A stretch of 64,000 bases of DNA from Ideonella sp. (GCA_015075165.1 JABTUY010000001.1:434001-498000), one strand, 5' to 3'; positions 33,779-43,376 are shown, counted from the stretch's first letter. Notes: generated from the letters alone by a model not told the origin. Translations and numbers: made by a program.

Positions 33779-34675
33779 ATGGCCCGGCAAGACAAGGCGA
33801 TCCTCACCTGCGCACTGACCGGCGTGCTCACCGACCCCAGGCAGCATCCGGTGCCGGTCACGCCGGCGCAAATGGCGGCCGAGGCGCGCGACGCGTGCAA
33901 CGCCGGCGCGGCGATCCTGCACGTGCACCTGCGCGACCAGCGTCCCGGCATGGGCCACCTGCCGTCGTGGGACCCCGACGTCGCGGCCGACGTGGTCGGC
34001 GCGATCCAGGCCGCGTGCCCCGGCGTGATCATCAATCTCACCACCGGCGTCGTGGGCCCCGACGTGTCGGGCCCGATCGCCTGCATCCGCCGCATCAGGC
34101 CCGAGATCGCGGCGTGCAACGCCGGCAGCCTGAACTACCTGAAGATCCGGGACAACGGCCAGTGGGCGTGGCCGCCGATGATGTTCGACAACCCGGTGGC
34201 CAAGATTCAGCAGATGCTCGACGTGATGGCCGAGACCGGCACGCATCCGGAGTTCGAGTGCTTCGACGTCGGCATCGTGCGCTCGGTGGCGATGTACCGC
34301 CAGGCGGGCCTGTTCAGCGGCGTGCCGAAGCTGAACTTCGTGATGGGCGTGGCCTCGGGCATGCCGTGCGATGCCGACCTGCTGGCGCTGCTGCCGCGCT
34401 ACGCGCCGCCCGATGCGCTGTGGCAGACCACACTGATCGGCCGCGCCGAGATCTGGCCGGTGCACCAGAAGACCGCCGAGCTCGGCGGCATGCTGCGCAC
34501 GGGCCTCGAAGACAGCTTCTACCTGCCCGACGGCGAACGCGCCGGCGGCAACGGCGCGATGATCGAAGCGCTCGCCGCGTGCGCGCAGCGCGCCGGCCGC
34601 AGCGTGGCCAGCCCCGGCGAGGCGCGCGCGCTGCTCGGGCTGCGTGCAGCGGCACCGGGCACTGCCGCAGCGTGA
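33779..34675 (+). CDS. beta-keto acid cleavage enzyme (BKACE, DUF849)
   Basis: A 298-residue TIM-barrel enzyme of the BKACE family, founded by 3-keto-5-aminohexanoate cleavage enzyme Kce. It condenses a beta-keto acid with acetyl-CoA and releases acetoacetate plus a new CoA ester. Zinc ligands are His48 and His50 in ILHVHLRD, and the family glutamate is in GRAEIWPVHQKTAEL. The strong site GGAGGAAG precedes the ATG at 33779. It closes the catabolic set, directly after the biotin carboxylase, where a leucine operon would often have HMG-CoA lyase; a keto-acid cleaving role in the same pathway is a reasonable inference. Confidence 0.88.
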   Translation: MARQDKAILTCALTGVLTDPRQHPVPVTPAQMAAEARDACNAGAAILHVHLRDQRPGMGHLPSWDPDVAADVVGAIQAACPGVIINLTTGVVGPDVSGPIACIRRIRPEIAACNAGSLNYLKIRDNGQWAWPPMMFDNPVAKIQQMLDVMAETGTHPEFECFDVGIVRSVAMYRQAGLFSGVPKLNFVMGVASGMPCDADLLALLPRYAPPDALWQTTLIGRAEIWPVHQKTAELGGMLRTGLEDSFYLPDGERAGGNGAMIEALAACAQRAGRSVASPGEARALLGLRAAAPGTAAA

Positions 34676-34682
34676 TGCCCCG

Positions 34683-35801
34683 ATGAACCACGCCCTCGCG
34701 TCCCGCCTGGTGCGCTGCGTTGTGCGCGCCGCCGGCGCCGTCGCGCTGCTGGGCACGCTTGCCGCCGGTACGCCGCCGGCCCTCGCGGCCGGCGCCATGC
34801 CGCGCGCCGTCACACCGCGCGGCCCGCTCGGCGCCGACGAGGTGGCCACCATCGAGGTGTTCCGCCGCATCGCGCCGTCGGTGGTGCACATCACCACGCT
34901 GGAGAACCAGCGCGAGCTGTTCTCGCCCACCGTGCAGCAGGTGCCCAGCGGCACCGGCACCGGCTTCGTCTGGGACGAGCTCGGTCACATCGTCACCAAT
35001 TTCCACGTCATCCAGTCGGGCGACGCGGCCACCGTGACGCTGGCCGACCAGACCAGCTACCGCGCGCAGCTGGTGGGCGCGTTCCCCGACCGCGACCTCG
35101 CCGTGCTGCGCATCGACGCGCCGAAGTCGAAGCTGCCACCGATCCCCATCGGCACCAGCCGCGACCTGCTGGTGGGCCAGCGCGTCTACGCGATCGGCAA
35201 CCCGTTCGGCCTCGACCAGACGCTGACGCTCGGCATCGTCAGCGCATTGAACCGCGAGATCGAGGGCTTCAACCAGCGGGTGATCCGCGGCGTGATCCAG
35301 ACCGATGCGGCGATCAACCCCGGCAACTCCGGCGGCCCGCTGCTCGATTCGGCCGGTCGGCTGATCGGCGTGAACTCGCAGATCGCCAGCCCGAGCGGCG
35401 GCAGCGCCGGCATCGGCTTCGCGATTCCGGTCGACGAAGTCAACCGCGTCGTGCCCCGGCTGATCCGCGACGGTCGCGTCGTGCGCCCCGCGCTCGGCAT
35501 CGGTGCGCTGCCGGCCAGCGTGAACGATGCGCTGCAACTGCCCAAGGGCGTTGGCATCGGCCAGGTGTTCGCCGGCGGGCCCGCCGCCAAGGCCGGTGTG
35601 CTGCCGTTCAAGCGCGACCGCAAGGGCGGCATCGTGCAAGGCGACGTGATCACCGCCATCGACGACCGGCCGGTGGCCACGCTCGACGACGTGCTGACCG
35701 TGCTCGAAGCGCACAGCCCTGGCGACAGCGTCACGCTGACGCTGTGGCGCGCCGGCAAGACGCGCAAGCAGTCGGTGTCGTTGTCGGCGGGGCAGTCGTA
35801 G
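34683..35801 (+). CDS. S1C (HtrA/Deg-like) periplasmic serine protease
   Basis: A 372-residue exported protease. An N-terminal signal (VVRAAGAVALLGTLAAGTPP then ALA) precedes a trypsin-like domain with complete triad: His108 (IVTNFHVI), Asp138 (FPDRDLAVLRI) and Ser216 (NPGNSGGPLLD). A single PDZ domain follows (ALGIGALPASVNDALQLPKG onward). One PDZ places it with DegS-like or plant Deg-like enzymes rather than DegP. Starts 7 bp after the BKACE stop, so it may be read from the same transcript although its role in protein quality control is unrelated. Confidence 0.92.
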   Translation: MNHALASRLVRCVVRAAGAVALLGTLAAGTPPALAAGAMPRAVTPRGPLGADEVATIEVFRRIAPSVVHITTLENQRELFSPTVQQVPSGTGTGFVWDELGHIVTNFHVIQSGDAATVTLADQTSYRAQLVGAFPDRDLAVLRIDAPKSKLPPIPIGTSRDLLVGQRVYAIGNPFGLDQTLTLGIVSALNREIEGFNQRVIRGVIQTDAAINPGNSGGPLLDSAGRLIGVNSQIASPSGGSAGIGFAIPVDEVNRVVPRLIRDGRVVRPALGIGALPASVNDALQLPKGVGIGQVFAGGPAAKAGVLPFKRDRKGGIVQGDVITAIDDRPVATLDDVLTVLEAHSPGDSVTLTLWRAGKTRKQSVSLSAGQS

Positions 35802-35805
35802 CTGC

Positions 35806-36891
35806 TCAACCGCCGCCGCGCGCCAGCATGCGCGAGGCCGGCTGCGGGCCGTGCTCCAGCAGCGGCAGCAACGGGCTGCCGATCTGCTGTGCCAGGCGCA
35901 GTACGGTCAGGTCGGGCTGGTACGGCAGGCGCGCCGACGCGTTGGCGCCGTGCGCGAGCAGGTATTCGACCATCGCGCGCTGCTCGTCGGCACCGTCGAG
36001 CCAACCACCCGAGAGCGCCTTGGCCAGCGGCAGCCACGGCAGCTGGTTGCCCTGCGGCGGCGGCACGCGGTTGGCGAGCTCGGGCACGCGCGCCAGCCAC
36101 CAGTCGAGCGCGGCGTAGTCGCTGCTGCGAAATGCCGCTTCGAAACCCGGCCGCAGCGCGCCATCGAACGGGTCGAGTCCGGCGCGCGCCACATGGCCCT
36201 GCGCTTCGAGCTGCGCCGACAGCGGCGTGCCGAGCATGCCAGGGTGCAGCGCCGACAACGGACTGAAGCCGAGCCGGCCGGGCGGCATCTCGCCCTGCGC
36301 CACCCAGCGTTCCAGCACGGCGTCGAGCCCGGCGGCGCGGGCGCTCGGGCAGCTCAGCATGCGCACTACGTCGTGGTGGATCGCGTGCGCATCGGCCTGC
36401 GCGAGCCAGACGATCGCCTCGCGCACCGCGGGCGACGCGGCGGCGAAATCGGGGCAGACGTCGACCTGCGCCAGCTCCAGCAGCGGCGAGCGCGCGCAGA
36501 CCTCGGGCATCGCGCCCTTCTCGATCAGCTCGGGCAACACCGGCCACAGCCGCGTGTCGCGTGCCGCGGTGGCCAGCGGGCACAGCGGCAGCTTGCGCGT
36601 CGCCACCAGATCGGCCGCCTGGATCGAGCCCGCCGCGTAAGGCTGGCACTGCAGCGCCAGTGCGCGCTCCACGCTGTCGAGGCGGTGGCACGGCGTGGGG
36701 CCGCCTTCGCTCAGCTTGTCTTGCACGTGCTTGAAGATCGACCAACTCGCGCTGGTGTCGGTGGCGATGCCGATTGCGCTGATCAGCACCGTCGATGTCG
36801 AGCACGCCGACACGCCGGTGAGCAGGGTCAAAGCCGTTGCCAGCGGCACGAGGCGGACGAATCGGGCGATGCGGTTCAGCACGAAGGGCAT
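35806..36891 (-). CDS. putative lipoprotein with ankyrin-like repeats
   Basis: A 361-residue protein with a lipobox-like signal (LATALTLLTGVSAC, lipidated Cys near residue 29). The remainder is helical; segments such as DYAALDWWLARVPELANRVP and MVEYLLAHGANASARLP look like degenerate ankyrin repeats near the C-terminus. Several cysteines (CHRL, CQPY, CPLA, CARS, CPDF, CPSA) may form disulfides in the periplasm. Start ATG at 36891. It is convergent with the S1C protease, with only 4 bp between stops. I do not recognise a specific family. Confidence 0.65.
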   Translation of the reverse strand: MPFVLNRIARFVRLVPLATALTLLTGVSACSTSTVLISAIGIATDTSASWSIFKHVQDKLSEGGPTPCHRLDSVERALALQCQPYAAGSIQAADLVATRKLPLCPLATAARDTRLWPVLPELIEKGAMPEVCARSPLLELAQVDVCPDFAAASPAVREAIVWLAQADAHAIHHDVVRMLSCPSARAAGLDAVLERWVAQGEMPPGRLGFSPLSALHPGMLGTPLSAQLEAQGHVARAGLDPFDGALRPGFEAAFRSSDYAALDWWLARVPELANRVPPPQGNQLPWLPLAKALSGGWLDGADEQRAMVEYLLAHGANASARLPYQPDLTVLRLAQQIGSPLLPLLEHGPQPASRMLARGGG

Positions 36892-37133
36892 GGGGTCGAC
36901 CGGCCGGGTCACAGGTGAAAGGTCACGAACGCGGAGCCACCAGCGTGACACGGTTACAACGGCGGCCGCCAGATGTGACGGTGCGCGCGTGAACGAATGC
37001 CGCAGCGCTGCAGACCAAGTGGTAACGACCGGTTGTGCCGACCGATACCGCCAAACACCACCGCACGCGATCGACGCGGCCGCGGCGGGGCCCTTGCCAA
37101 TGCTGGGCGGCGGGTCGCCGCCGTGCCGCCGGC

Positions 37134-37139
37134 TATGCT
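37134..37139 (+). promoter_or_regulatory. possible -10 element before thioesterase gene
   Basis: TATGCT stands 10 bases before the ATG at 37149, inside GGCTATGCTT. The position would give a transcript starting at or near the start codon. The 257-bp region between this gene and the divergent lipoprotein gene holds no ORF; no clear -35 element is visible. Confidence 0.3.
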
Positions 37140-37148
37140 TGGCGCCCG

Positions 37149-37637
37149 ATGACGCCTCCACAGCCGCCGCGGCGCAGCGCCGCCGAACAAGCGCGACTCA
37201 ATGCCGCCCTCACCGCGGTGTTCGAGCAGCACATCCGCTTCAACCAGGTGCTCGGGCTGAAAGTTTCCGAGTTCGGCGACACCGGTCCGACGATCCGCTT
37301 CGAGATGCGGCCGGAACTGGTGGGCCATACGCCGTCGGGCCGCCTGCACGGCGGCGTGATCTCGGCCACGCTCGATGCGCTCGGCGGCATGGCACTGATG
37401 TGGGCCATCGGCGAGAAGCACGCCGAAGAGACCGCCGCGCAGGTGATGCACCGCTGGCTGCGCGTCGGCACGATCGATCTGCGTGTCGATTACCTGCGCC
37501 CCGGCATCGGTCGCTACTTCACCGCCGATGCCGCAGTGCTGCGCCTCGGCGGCCGCGTGGGCTCCACGCAGATGCGGCTGCACAGCGACGGCGGCTCGCT
37601 GATCGCCACCGCCACCGCGGCCTACGTCGTCAGCTGA
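37149..37637 (+). CDS. hotdog-fold thioesterase (PaaI-like)
   Basis: A 162-residue single hotdog domain. The family core is GRLHGGVISATLDALGGMAL, the helix that carries the HGG motif of acyl-CoA thioesterases. TIDLRVDYLRPGIGRYFTAD and GSTQMRLHSDGGSLIATATA complete the sheet. Length and motifs fit small acyl-CoA thioesterases that hydrolyse CoA esters in the cytoplasm. Start at 37149 chosen because the family begins near FNQVLGLKV; a longer frame exists upstream without similarity. Confidence 0.85.
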   Translation: MTPPQPPRRSAAEQARLNAALTAVFEQHIRFNQVLGLKVSEFGDTGPTIRFEMRPELVGHTPSGRLHGGVISATLDALGGMALMWAIGEKHAEETAAQVMHRWLRVGTIDLRVDYLRPGIGRYFTADAAVLRLGGRVGSTQMRLHSDGGSLIATATAAYVVS

Positions 37638-37706
37638 AACGGTTCGCGAGCAGTTGCGGCTTCGCCACTTCGCTCGAGCCCCTGCGAGGGCCGGCCGTGG
37701 CGACGC

Positions 37707-39741
37707 TCAGTTGAACGGCGAGTAGCGCCCCCCGACCATCACCCCAGGCGCAAAGCTGACGCGCCGGCGCTCCACGAGTGCCTCGGCTCCGCGCGCCGCC
37801 GCGTCGCCGTCGTAGCGCCACGGGCCCGGCTGCACGGTGCCTTCGACGATTTCGTAGCCCATCAGCGCCAGCACGCGATCGCCGAGGAAGATGGGCCGCG
37901 CGTTGCCGTACCAGTCGACGCAACTGGCCTTGCAGCCATCGTCGCGTGCGCCGCCGTCGTGCGCCAGCAGTTCGCCCAGAGCGCTGAAGCGCAGCCCGCG
38001 GTTGCGCACGAACAGCACCGCGGCGGCGCCGGCGCCGCCCCGGTAGATGCCGCGGCGCTGCCGACCGGCACCGAGCACCGGCAGCCCGAGCAGGCCCAGC
38101 TCGTCGTCCTGCGCGCGATAGAAGAAGCCGTGCGATCGCACCTCGCCCTGCGCCACACCGGGCTGCACGTGGCGGCCGGCGAGCGCCGCGGCGCCGCGCG
38201 CCAGCCGCAGCGCGCTGAAGTGCAGGTCGCCATCGCGCAAGCCGACCAGCACCGCATCGCGGCCGAGTGCCTCGATGCGCTCGATGTCGTGGCCCGGCGC
38301 GAACGCTTGCGCGCTGCCGTCGCGGTCGACCCGCATCGCCCACGCGTTCGGCGCGCCGCCGACCGCACGCACCCCAAAGCAGCCAGGTGCCGACGAAACG
38401 GTTCTGCGCCACGCCGCCGGCCGGCGTCGGCAGGCCGCGGTAGTGCTCGCGTTGCGCCGCCTCGTGCCCGCTGCCGAACGCCGCCAGCGGCACGCGCAGC
38501 AGCGCCAGCGCACGGCCGGGGGCGTCGCCGCCCCACATGCCCTCGCCGCGGCCGGCATCCTTCAGCAGCACATTCAAGTGGCCCTCGTGCTCGAGGAACG
38601 ACATCTGGTCGATCGGCACGCCGGCGGTCTTCAGCGCGGTGGGCTCGCTGCCGTCGAGCGGGATGCGAAACACCGCCGACAGTGATGACGGCTGCGGTTG
38701 CGGCCGCGGCAGCACCGGTGGCGGTGCGAACGGCGGCACGCCGGCGTGGCGGCGCGGCCAGCGGCTGGTCCAGACGTAGACCGAACCCTGCGACACGTAG
38801 AACACGCGGCCCGCCGGGCCGAGCACCGCGGTGGATTCGAAGTGCAGTTCGTCGCGCCTCAGTTCGCACGAGGTGATGGTGTGCAGCGCCAGCGGTTCGC
38901 CGGGCTCGAACTCGTCGTCGGTGCGGTACACACGCGTGGCCGGCAGGATGCGCGTGAAGCCCTCGTGGCCGGTTTCGCCGTGCCAGTGCCGCGCCGCCGG
39001 AAACTGCGCCCACGGCTGCGCGGCCCACGGCGACAGCAGCGTCGGCGTGTAGAACACCAGCCGGCGGCCGATCAGCCGGCTCGCGTAGTTGCGCGAGCTG
39101 TAGTAGTCGAACGAGCGCAGGTGGTGCGTGGCGCGGTGGCGCAGCGTGCCGTCGGCGCCGAGCTCGAACAGGCCGATCTCGGTGCCGCCGCGCGCGTACG
39201 AGTAGCCCACCACCACCACGTCGCGGCCCGACACCAGCAGCTCGTCGTACCAGGCGCCGGCCGGGTTCAGGCCCGGCGCGTAGGCCTCCAGCGCCGCCAC
39301 CGGCGCCAGTTGGTCGCCGCCGACGCGGACGGTGAACAGCCGGCCGCGTCGCAGCACGATCAGGTACTCGCCCGCACGCTTGACGATGCCGCCTTCGTCG
39401 ACGCCGGCGGTCTGCACGTTGGTGATCGAATCGGCCCGCCCGTCGGCGGCCTCGGTCTTGGCCTTGGCGGCTTCGGCCAGCGGCGCGGGCGCCGCGGGTG
39501 CGCCATACATCGTGGACGCGACGTCCTGGGCCATACCGCCTTCGGCGCGCCGGCGCGGCACTTGCTCGCCCGAGCGGCGCTGCCAGCGTTCGAGCGCAGC
39601 GCGCAGTTCCGCCTCGCTGCCGTATGCGACCAGGTGGTCGGCTCCCGGGCGACTGGGTCCAGCCCAGGCCCACGGCGTGCAGGCTGGCACGGCGGCGGCT
39701 GTCAAGGCCCGGGAGAGGAAGGTGCGGCGAGGGATGGTCAT
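37707..39741 (-). pseudogene. Tat-exported beta-propeller domain protein, single frameshift
   Basis: The gene starts at 39741 with a twin-arginine signal (IPRRTFLSRALTAAAVPACT). The secreted part resembles beta-propeller domain proteins (PF09826-like): SITNVQTAGVDEGGIVKRAG, LIVLRRGRLFTVRVGG and repeated sheet motifs. Similarity runs in one frame to GGVAQNRFVGTWLLW, then continues in the +1 frame from VRAVGGAPNAWAMRVDRDG to the end (FAPGVMVGGRYSPFN). The shift maps to the C4 run 38372-38375 (G4 on the coding strand). Total length minus one base is 678 codons, so one inserted base explains it. It may be a real lesion or a sequencing error in a homopolymer. Confidence 0.8.
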
Positions 39742-39841
39742 GCGGGCTCCGTCTTGGTTTGGCATCGATGCCGGGCTTGAACGGCCAGCCGCATGAAGTG
39801 GGGTTAATCAGATCCTGTTCAGTAGAGTCGATCGAAAACCC

Positions 39842-39866
39842 TATTGAGACACATTCGCATTTGTAT
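39842..39866. promoter_or_regulatory. Fur-box-like site before bfd
   Basis: On the minus strand the site reads AAATGCGAATGTGTCTCAAT, which matches most positions of the usual AATGAGAAT/ATTCTCATT dyad. It is strikingly AT-rich against the local base composition. It stands about 40 bp before the bfd ATG, where repressor binding would block a promoter. Bfd is a classic iron-starvation gene, which supports the call. Confidence 0.55.
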
Positions 39867-39904
39867 TAAGCTGCGCACCAATCCGTACCCGACCCCACGC
39901 CGCC

Positions 39905-40150
39905 ATGATCGTCTGCCTGTGCCATCGCGTGTCCGACCGCGACATCGTCCGCGCCGTCGCCTCGGGCGTGTGTTGCTTCGAGGTGCTGCAAGACGACACC
40001 CGGGTTGCCTCCTCGTGCGGTTGCTGCCACGACTGCGCGCGCGAGGTGTTCGACGAGGCAATGGCCGGAGCGCCGTGCGCCTGTGCGGCCCAGCCCGCTC
40101 GTGCCGGCCAGCACGCGGCGCAACACGCCGCGCTCGCCACTGCGGCCTGA
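39905..40150 (+). CDS. bfd: bacterioferritin-associated ferredoxin
   Basis: An 81-residue protein whose first 55 residues are the Bfd [2Fe-2S] fold. The ligands are Cys4 and Cys6 (MIVCLCHRVSDRD) and Cys38 and Cys41 (SSCGCCHDC), the CxC-x31-CxxC pattern of the family. Bfd reduces the ferric core of bacterioferritin to release iron when iron is short. A 25-residue Ala/His-rich tail (AGQHAAQHAALATAA) is an addition. First gene of the operon, behind a Fur-box-like site, with 27 bp to the di-heme protein gene. Confidence 0.9.
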   Translation: MIVCLCHRVSDRDIVRAVASGVCCFEVLQDDTRVASSCGCCHDCAREVFDEAMAGAPCACAAQPARAGQHAAQHAALATAA

Positions 40151-40177
40151 GTCCGCGCGCACCTCACACCCGCGACG

Positions 40178-41362
40178 ATGCGCGACGCGATTCGTGCGGT
40201 CACGCTGTCGGCGCTGCTGGCCGTGCTCGCCGGCTGCGGCGGCGGCACCAGCCGCGACGAGCCCCCCGCCGAGACCGAGCTCTCGCCCCAAGCCGCGCTG
40301 GGCGAACTGATCTTCCACGACACCTCGCTGTCGGCGTCGGGGCAGCAGTCGTGCGGCACCTGCCACGTGGAGTCGAACGCGCACGCACCCGACAACGCGC
40401 TGCCGGCGCAACTCGGCGGGCCGGGCATGAACCTGCAAGGCGGCCGCAGCACGCCGTCGGTGCGCTACCTGGCGTTCAACACGCCATTCTTCTTCGACGC
40501 CGAGGGCACGCCCACCGGCGGCTTCTTCTGGGACGGCCGCGCCGCATCGCTGCAGGCGCAGGCGCAAGGGCCGTTCCTGAACCCGGTGGAGATGGCCAAC
40601 CCCGACATCGCCTCGGTGGTCGCCAAGCTTGCCGCCGCGCCGTACGCCGAGGAGTTCAAGCGCGTGTTCGGTGCCGACATCCTCAACCACCCGGCCGACG
40701 CCTTCGACCGCATGGCGCTGGCGCTGCAGCGCTACCAGCTCGAGGACGTGGAGTTCGCGCCGTTCACCAGCCAATACGACGCCTTCCTGCGCGGCCGCGC
40801 GCAGCTCAGCGAGCAGCAGCTGCGCGGCCTGGCGCTGTTCAACTCGCCCACCAAGGGCAACTGCGCCGCCTGCCATCCATCGGCCAAGGGCGCCGACGGC
40901 AGCCTGCCGCTGTTCACCGATTTCACCTACGACAACCTCGGCCTGCCGCGCAACATGGCGCTGGCACAGAACGCCGACCCGGCGTTCTTCGACCTCGGGC
41001 TGTGCCAGCAGGCCGGCGGCGCGCTCGCCGCGCGCACCGACCTATGCGGCGCGTTCAAGGTGCCGTCGCTGCGCAACGTGGCGCGGCGGCATGTGTTCTT
41101 CCACAACGGCGTGTTCACCGACCTGAAGACCGCGCTCACGTTCTACGTGCAGCGCGACACCCACCCCGAGAAGTGGTACCCGTTGAAGTCCGACGGCAGC
41201 GTCGACAAGTTCAACGACCTTCCCGCGGCCTACAAGGCCAACGTCAACGCCACCGAGGTGCCGTACAACCGCCGCCCGGGCGACGCACCCGCGCTGAGCG
41301 ACGCCGAAATCGACGACGTGATCGCGTTCCTGCGCACGCTGAACGACGGCTTCACGCCGTGA
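40178..41362 (+). CDS. di-heme cytochrome c peroxidase/MauG-like protein
   Basis: A 394-residue exported protein with two c-type heme motifs, CGTCH (59-63) and CAACH (229-233). The layout is that of bacterial cytochrome c peroxidase and MauG. The N-terminus LAVLAGCGGG looks like a lipobox, so it is probably a lipoprotein facing the periplasm. FKVPSLRNVARRHVFFHNGV is the conserved C-terminal block. A role could be peroxide reduction or oxidation of a partner protein. Second gene of the putative iron-regulated operon, where a redox enzyme next to a porin and a flavinylated protein is unusual. Confidence 0.9.
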   Translation: MRDAIRAVTLSALLAVLAGCGGGTSRDEPPAETELSPQAALGELIFHDTSLSASGQQSCGTCHVESNAHAPDNALPAQLGGPGMNLQGGRSTPSVRYLAFNTPFFFDAEGTPTGGFFWDGRAASLQAQAQGPFLNPVEMANPDIASVVAKLAAAPYAEEFKRVFGADILNHPADAFDRMALALQRYQLEDVEFAPFTSQYDAFLRGRAQLSEQQLRGLALFNSPTKGNCAACHPSAKGADGSLPLFTDFTYDNLGLPRNMALAQNADPAFFDLGLCQQAGGALAARTDLCGAFKVPSLRNVARRHVFFHNGVFTDLKTALTFYVQRDTHPEKWYPLKSDGSVDKFNDLPAAYKANVNATEVPYNRRPGDAPALSDAEIDDVIAFLRTLNDGFTP

Positions 41363-41451
41363 CGCCGCACGCCCCCGCACCGGTCGCCACGCGACCCGAA
41401 CGGCTACTCACGCACCCCGCCACCACCGAGAACCAACCGAGGAGCCACGCC

Positions 41452-42801
41452 GTGTCCCGCCTTCGCCCCACACACGTCGCCGCCGCGGCAGTGCTGCTCT
41501 TCGCGACCGTGCACGCCGGCGCCCAGACGCCCACCGAAGCCGAGCTGGCACGCAAGCTCGACCAGCTCGCGGCCGAGCTGGCCGCAGTGAAGGCGCAATT
41601 GGCGGCGCTGCAGCAGCAGCGCGCGGCGCAGCCTGCGGCGGCCACCGGCGCGGCAAGCGGCGCCACGGCGGCACCCGCGCCCACCGCAGCGACCAGCAGC
41701 GCCACGGCGACGCCCGCGCCCACCACCGCGGCCGCCGACCCGGCGCGCAGCACCGAACCCGCCACCGTGTGGCTCGGCTACGGCGAGGTCAACTACAACC
41801 GGCCCACCAAGCGCAGCGAGAACGCGCAGGCCGACCTGCGCCGCTTCGTGATCGGCCTGCAGCACCGCTTCGACGACAAGACCAAGGTCGTCAGCGAGCT
41901 CGAGATCGAGCACGCGATCGCCTCGGCCGACGACGCCGGCGAGGTCGAGGTCGAGCAGGCCTACATCGAGCACCGGCTCGCGCCGCAGTGGGCGCTGCGC
42001 GGCGGCCTGTTCCTGATGCCGGCGGGCCTGCTGAACGAGAACCACGAGCCCACCGCGTACTACGGCGTCGAGCGCAACTTCGTCGAGACGGCGATCATCC
42101 CCACCACCTGGCGCGAGGGCGGCGTGCAGGCGGTGGGCCGCTTCGACAACGGCCTGACGCTGCAGACCGGCATCAGCACCGGCTTCGACCTCACAAAGTG
42201 GGACGCCGCATCGACCGAAGGCGCCGAGTCGCCGCTCGGCTCGGTCCACCAGGAGCTGCAGCTGGCCAAGGCGCGCAACCTGTCGCTGTTCGGGGCGCTG
42301 AACTGGCGCGGCATGCCGGGCCTGCTGCTCGGCGGCAGCGTGTTCACCGGCGACGCCACGCATGCACAGGCGGTGGCCGCCGCACGCGTCACGCTGTGGG
42401 ATCTGCATGCGCGCTGGACGCCTGGCAAGTGGGACATCTCGGCGCTCACCACGCGCGGCACGATCTCGAACACCGCTGCGCTGAACGCCACCATGATCGG
42501 CAACCCGACGCTGATTCCGCGCGCGTTCGACGGCCACTACGTGCAGGCCGCCTACAAGGCGTGGCAGCGGCAAGACTACGCGCTGTCGCCGTTCGTGCGC
42601 TGGGAGCGCTTCAACACCGGCAAGCGCTACGCCGATCTCGGCCCCGGTCTGACCCCAGCCGCGCGGCCCGCCGAAACGGTGTGGACCGTCGGCGCCAACT
42701 TCCAGCTCACGCCCGGCGTCGTCGTGAAGGCCGACTATCAGCGCTTGCGCGAGAACAAGGACGCCAACCGCGTGAACCTGGGGCTCGGCTGGTCGTTCTG
42801 A
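41452..42801 (+). CDS. outer-membrane porin-like protein with coiled-coil N-terminus
   Basis: A 449-residue exported protein (signal VAAAAVLLFATVHAGAQ). After cleavage comes a short coiled coil (ARKLDQLAAELAAVKAQLAA then LQQQRA), an Ala/Thr/Pro linker, and a barrel-like domain with alternating strands ending in RVNLGLGWSF, where the terminal Phe is the outer-membrane assembly signal. It resembles OprO/OprP-type or carbohydrate porins in outline. Start GTG 41452 with GAGGAG at 41439. The stop overlaps the FMN-binding protein start (TGATG). Substrate unknown. Confidence 0.78.
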   Translation: MSRLRPTHVAAAAVLLFATVHAGAQTPTEAELARKLDQLAAELAAVKAQLAALQQQRAAQPAAATGAASGATAAPAPTAATSSATATPAPTTAAADPARSTEPATVWLGYGEVNYNRPTKRSENAQADLRRFVIGLQHRFDDKTKVVSELEIEHAIASADDAGEVEVEQAYIEHRLAPQWALRGGLFLMPAGLLNENHEPTAYYGVERNFVETAIIPTTWREGGVQAVGRFDNGLTLQTGISTGFDLTKWDAASTEGAESPLGSVHQELQLAKARNLSLFGALNWRGMPGLLLGGSVFTGDATHAQAVAAARVTLWDLHARWTPGKWDISALTTRGTISNTAALNATMIGNPTLIPRAFDGHYVQAAYKAWQRQDYALSPFVRWERFNTGKRYADLGPGLTPAARPAETVWTVGANFQLTPGVVVKADYQRLRENKDANRVNLGLGWSF

Positions 42802-43376
42802 TGCCGCTGCGCGCGCACCCCGGTGACGCCGCCGGTGGCGCGGCGCTGACGCTGGTTGCCGCTGCCGCGTTCACCCCCACCGCGGCGTTCGCGGTCGACT
42901 ACCTGAGCGTCGAACAGGCCGCGCAGCTGATGTTCCCGCAGGCCGAGCGCTACGACACGCGCACGCTCGCGCTCGACGCCGCACAGCTGCAGCAGGTGGC
43001 GGCCGCCGGCGTCACACCGCGCTCGGCGCGCTGGCCGCTGCGCGTGGCGCTGCGCAACGGCCAGGTGCTGGGCTACGTGGTCGTCGACGAGGTGATCGGC
43101 AAGTTCGAGCTGATCACCTATGCGGTGGGCCTGAAGCCGGACGGCAGCGTGAGTCAGGTGGAAGTGCTGTCGTACCGCGAGAGCCACGGCTACGAGATCC
43201 GCCTGCCGGCGTGGCGCAAGCAGTTCGTCGGCAAGGGCCCCGGCGCGCCGCTGCGGGTGGGCGACGACATCGCCAACATCAGCGGCGCGACGCTGAGCTG
43301 CACCCACGTCACCGACGGCATCAAACGCATCGTCGCGGTGATGGCAGTGGCGCGGCAGGCAGGGCTGCTGGGATGA
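42801..43376 (+). CDS. periplasmic FMN-binding domain protein
   Basis: A 191-residue exported protein with a signal-like N-terminus ending near AAFAVDYL. The C-terminal FMN-binding domain has the flavinylation motif SGAT (161-164) in NISGATLSCTHVTDGI, with Thr164 the expected site of covalent FMN attachment through phosphoester. VLGYVVVDEVIGKFELITYA is the domain's core. It overlaps both neighbours: the porin by one base (TGATG) and apbE by ATGA. The downstream apbE encodes the enzyme that would load the FMN. Confidence 0.88.
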   Translation: MPLRAHPGDAAGGAALTLVAAAAFTPTAAFAVDYLSVEQAAQLMFPQAERYDTRTLALDAAQLQQVAAAGVTPRSARWPLRVALRNGQVLGYVVVDEVIGKFELITYAVGLKPDGSVSQVEVLSYRESHGYEIRLPAWRKQFVGKGPGAPLRVGDDIANISGATLSCTHVTDGIKRIVAVMAVARQAGLLG

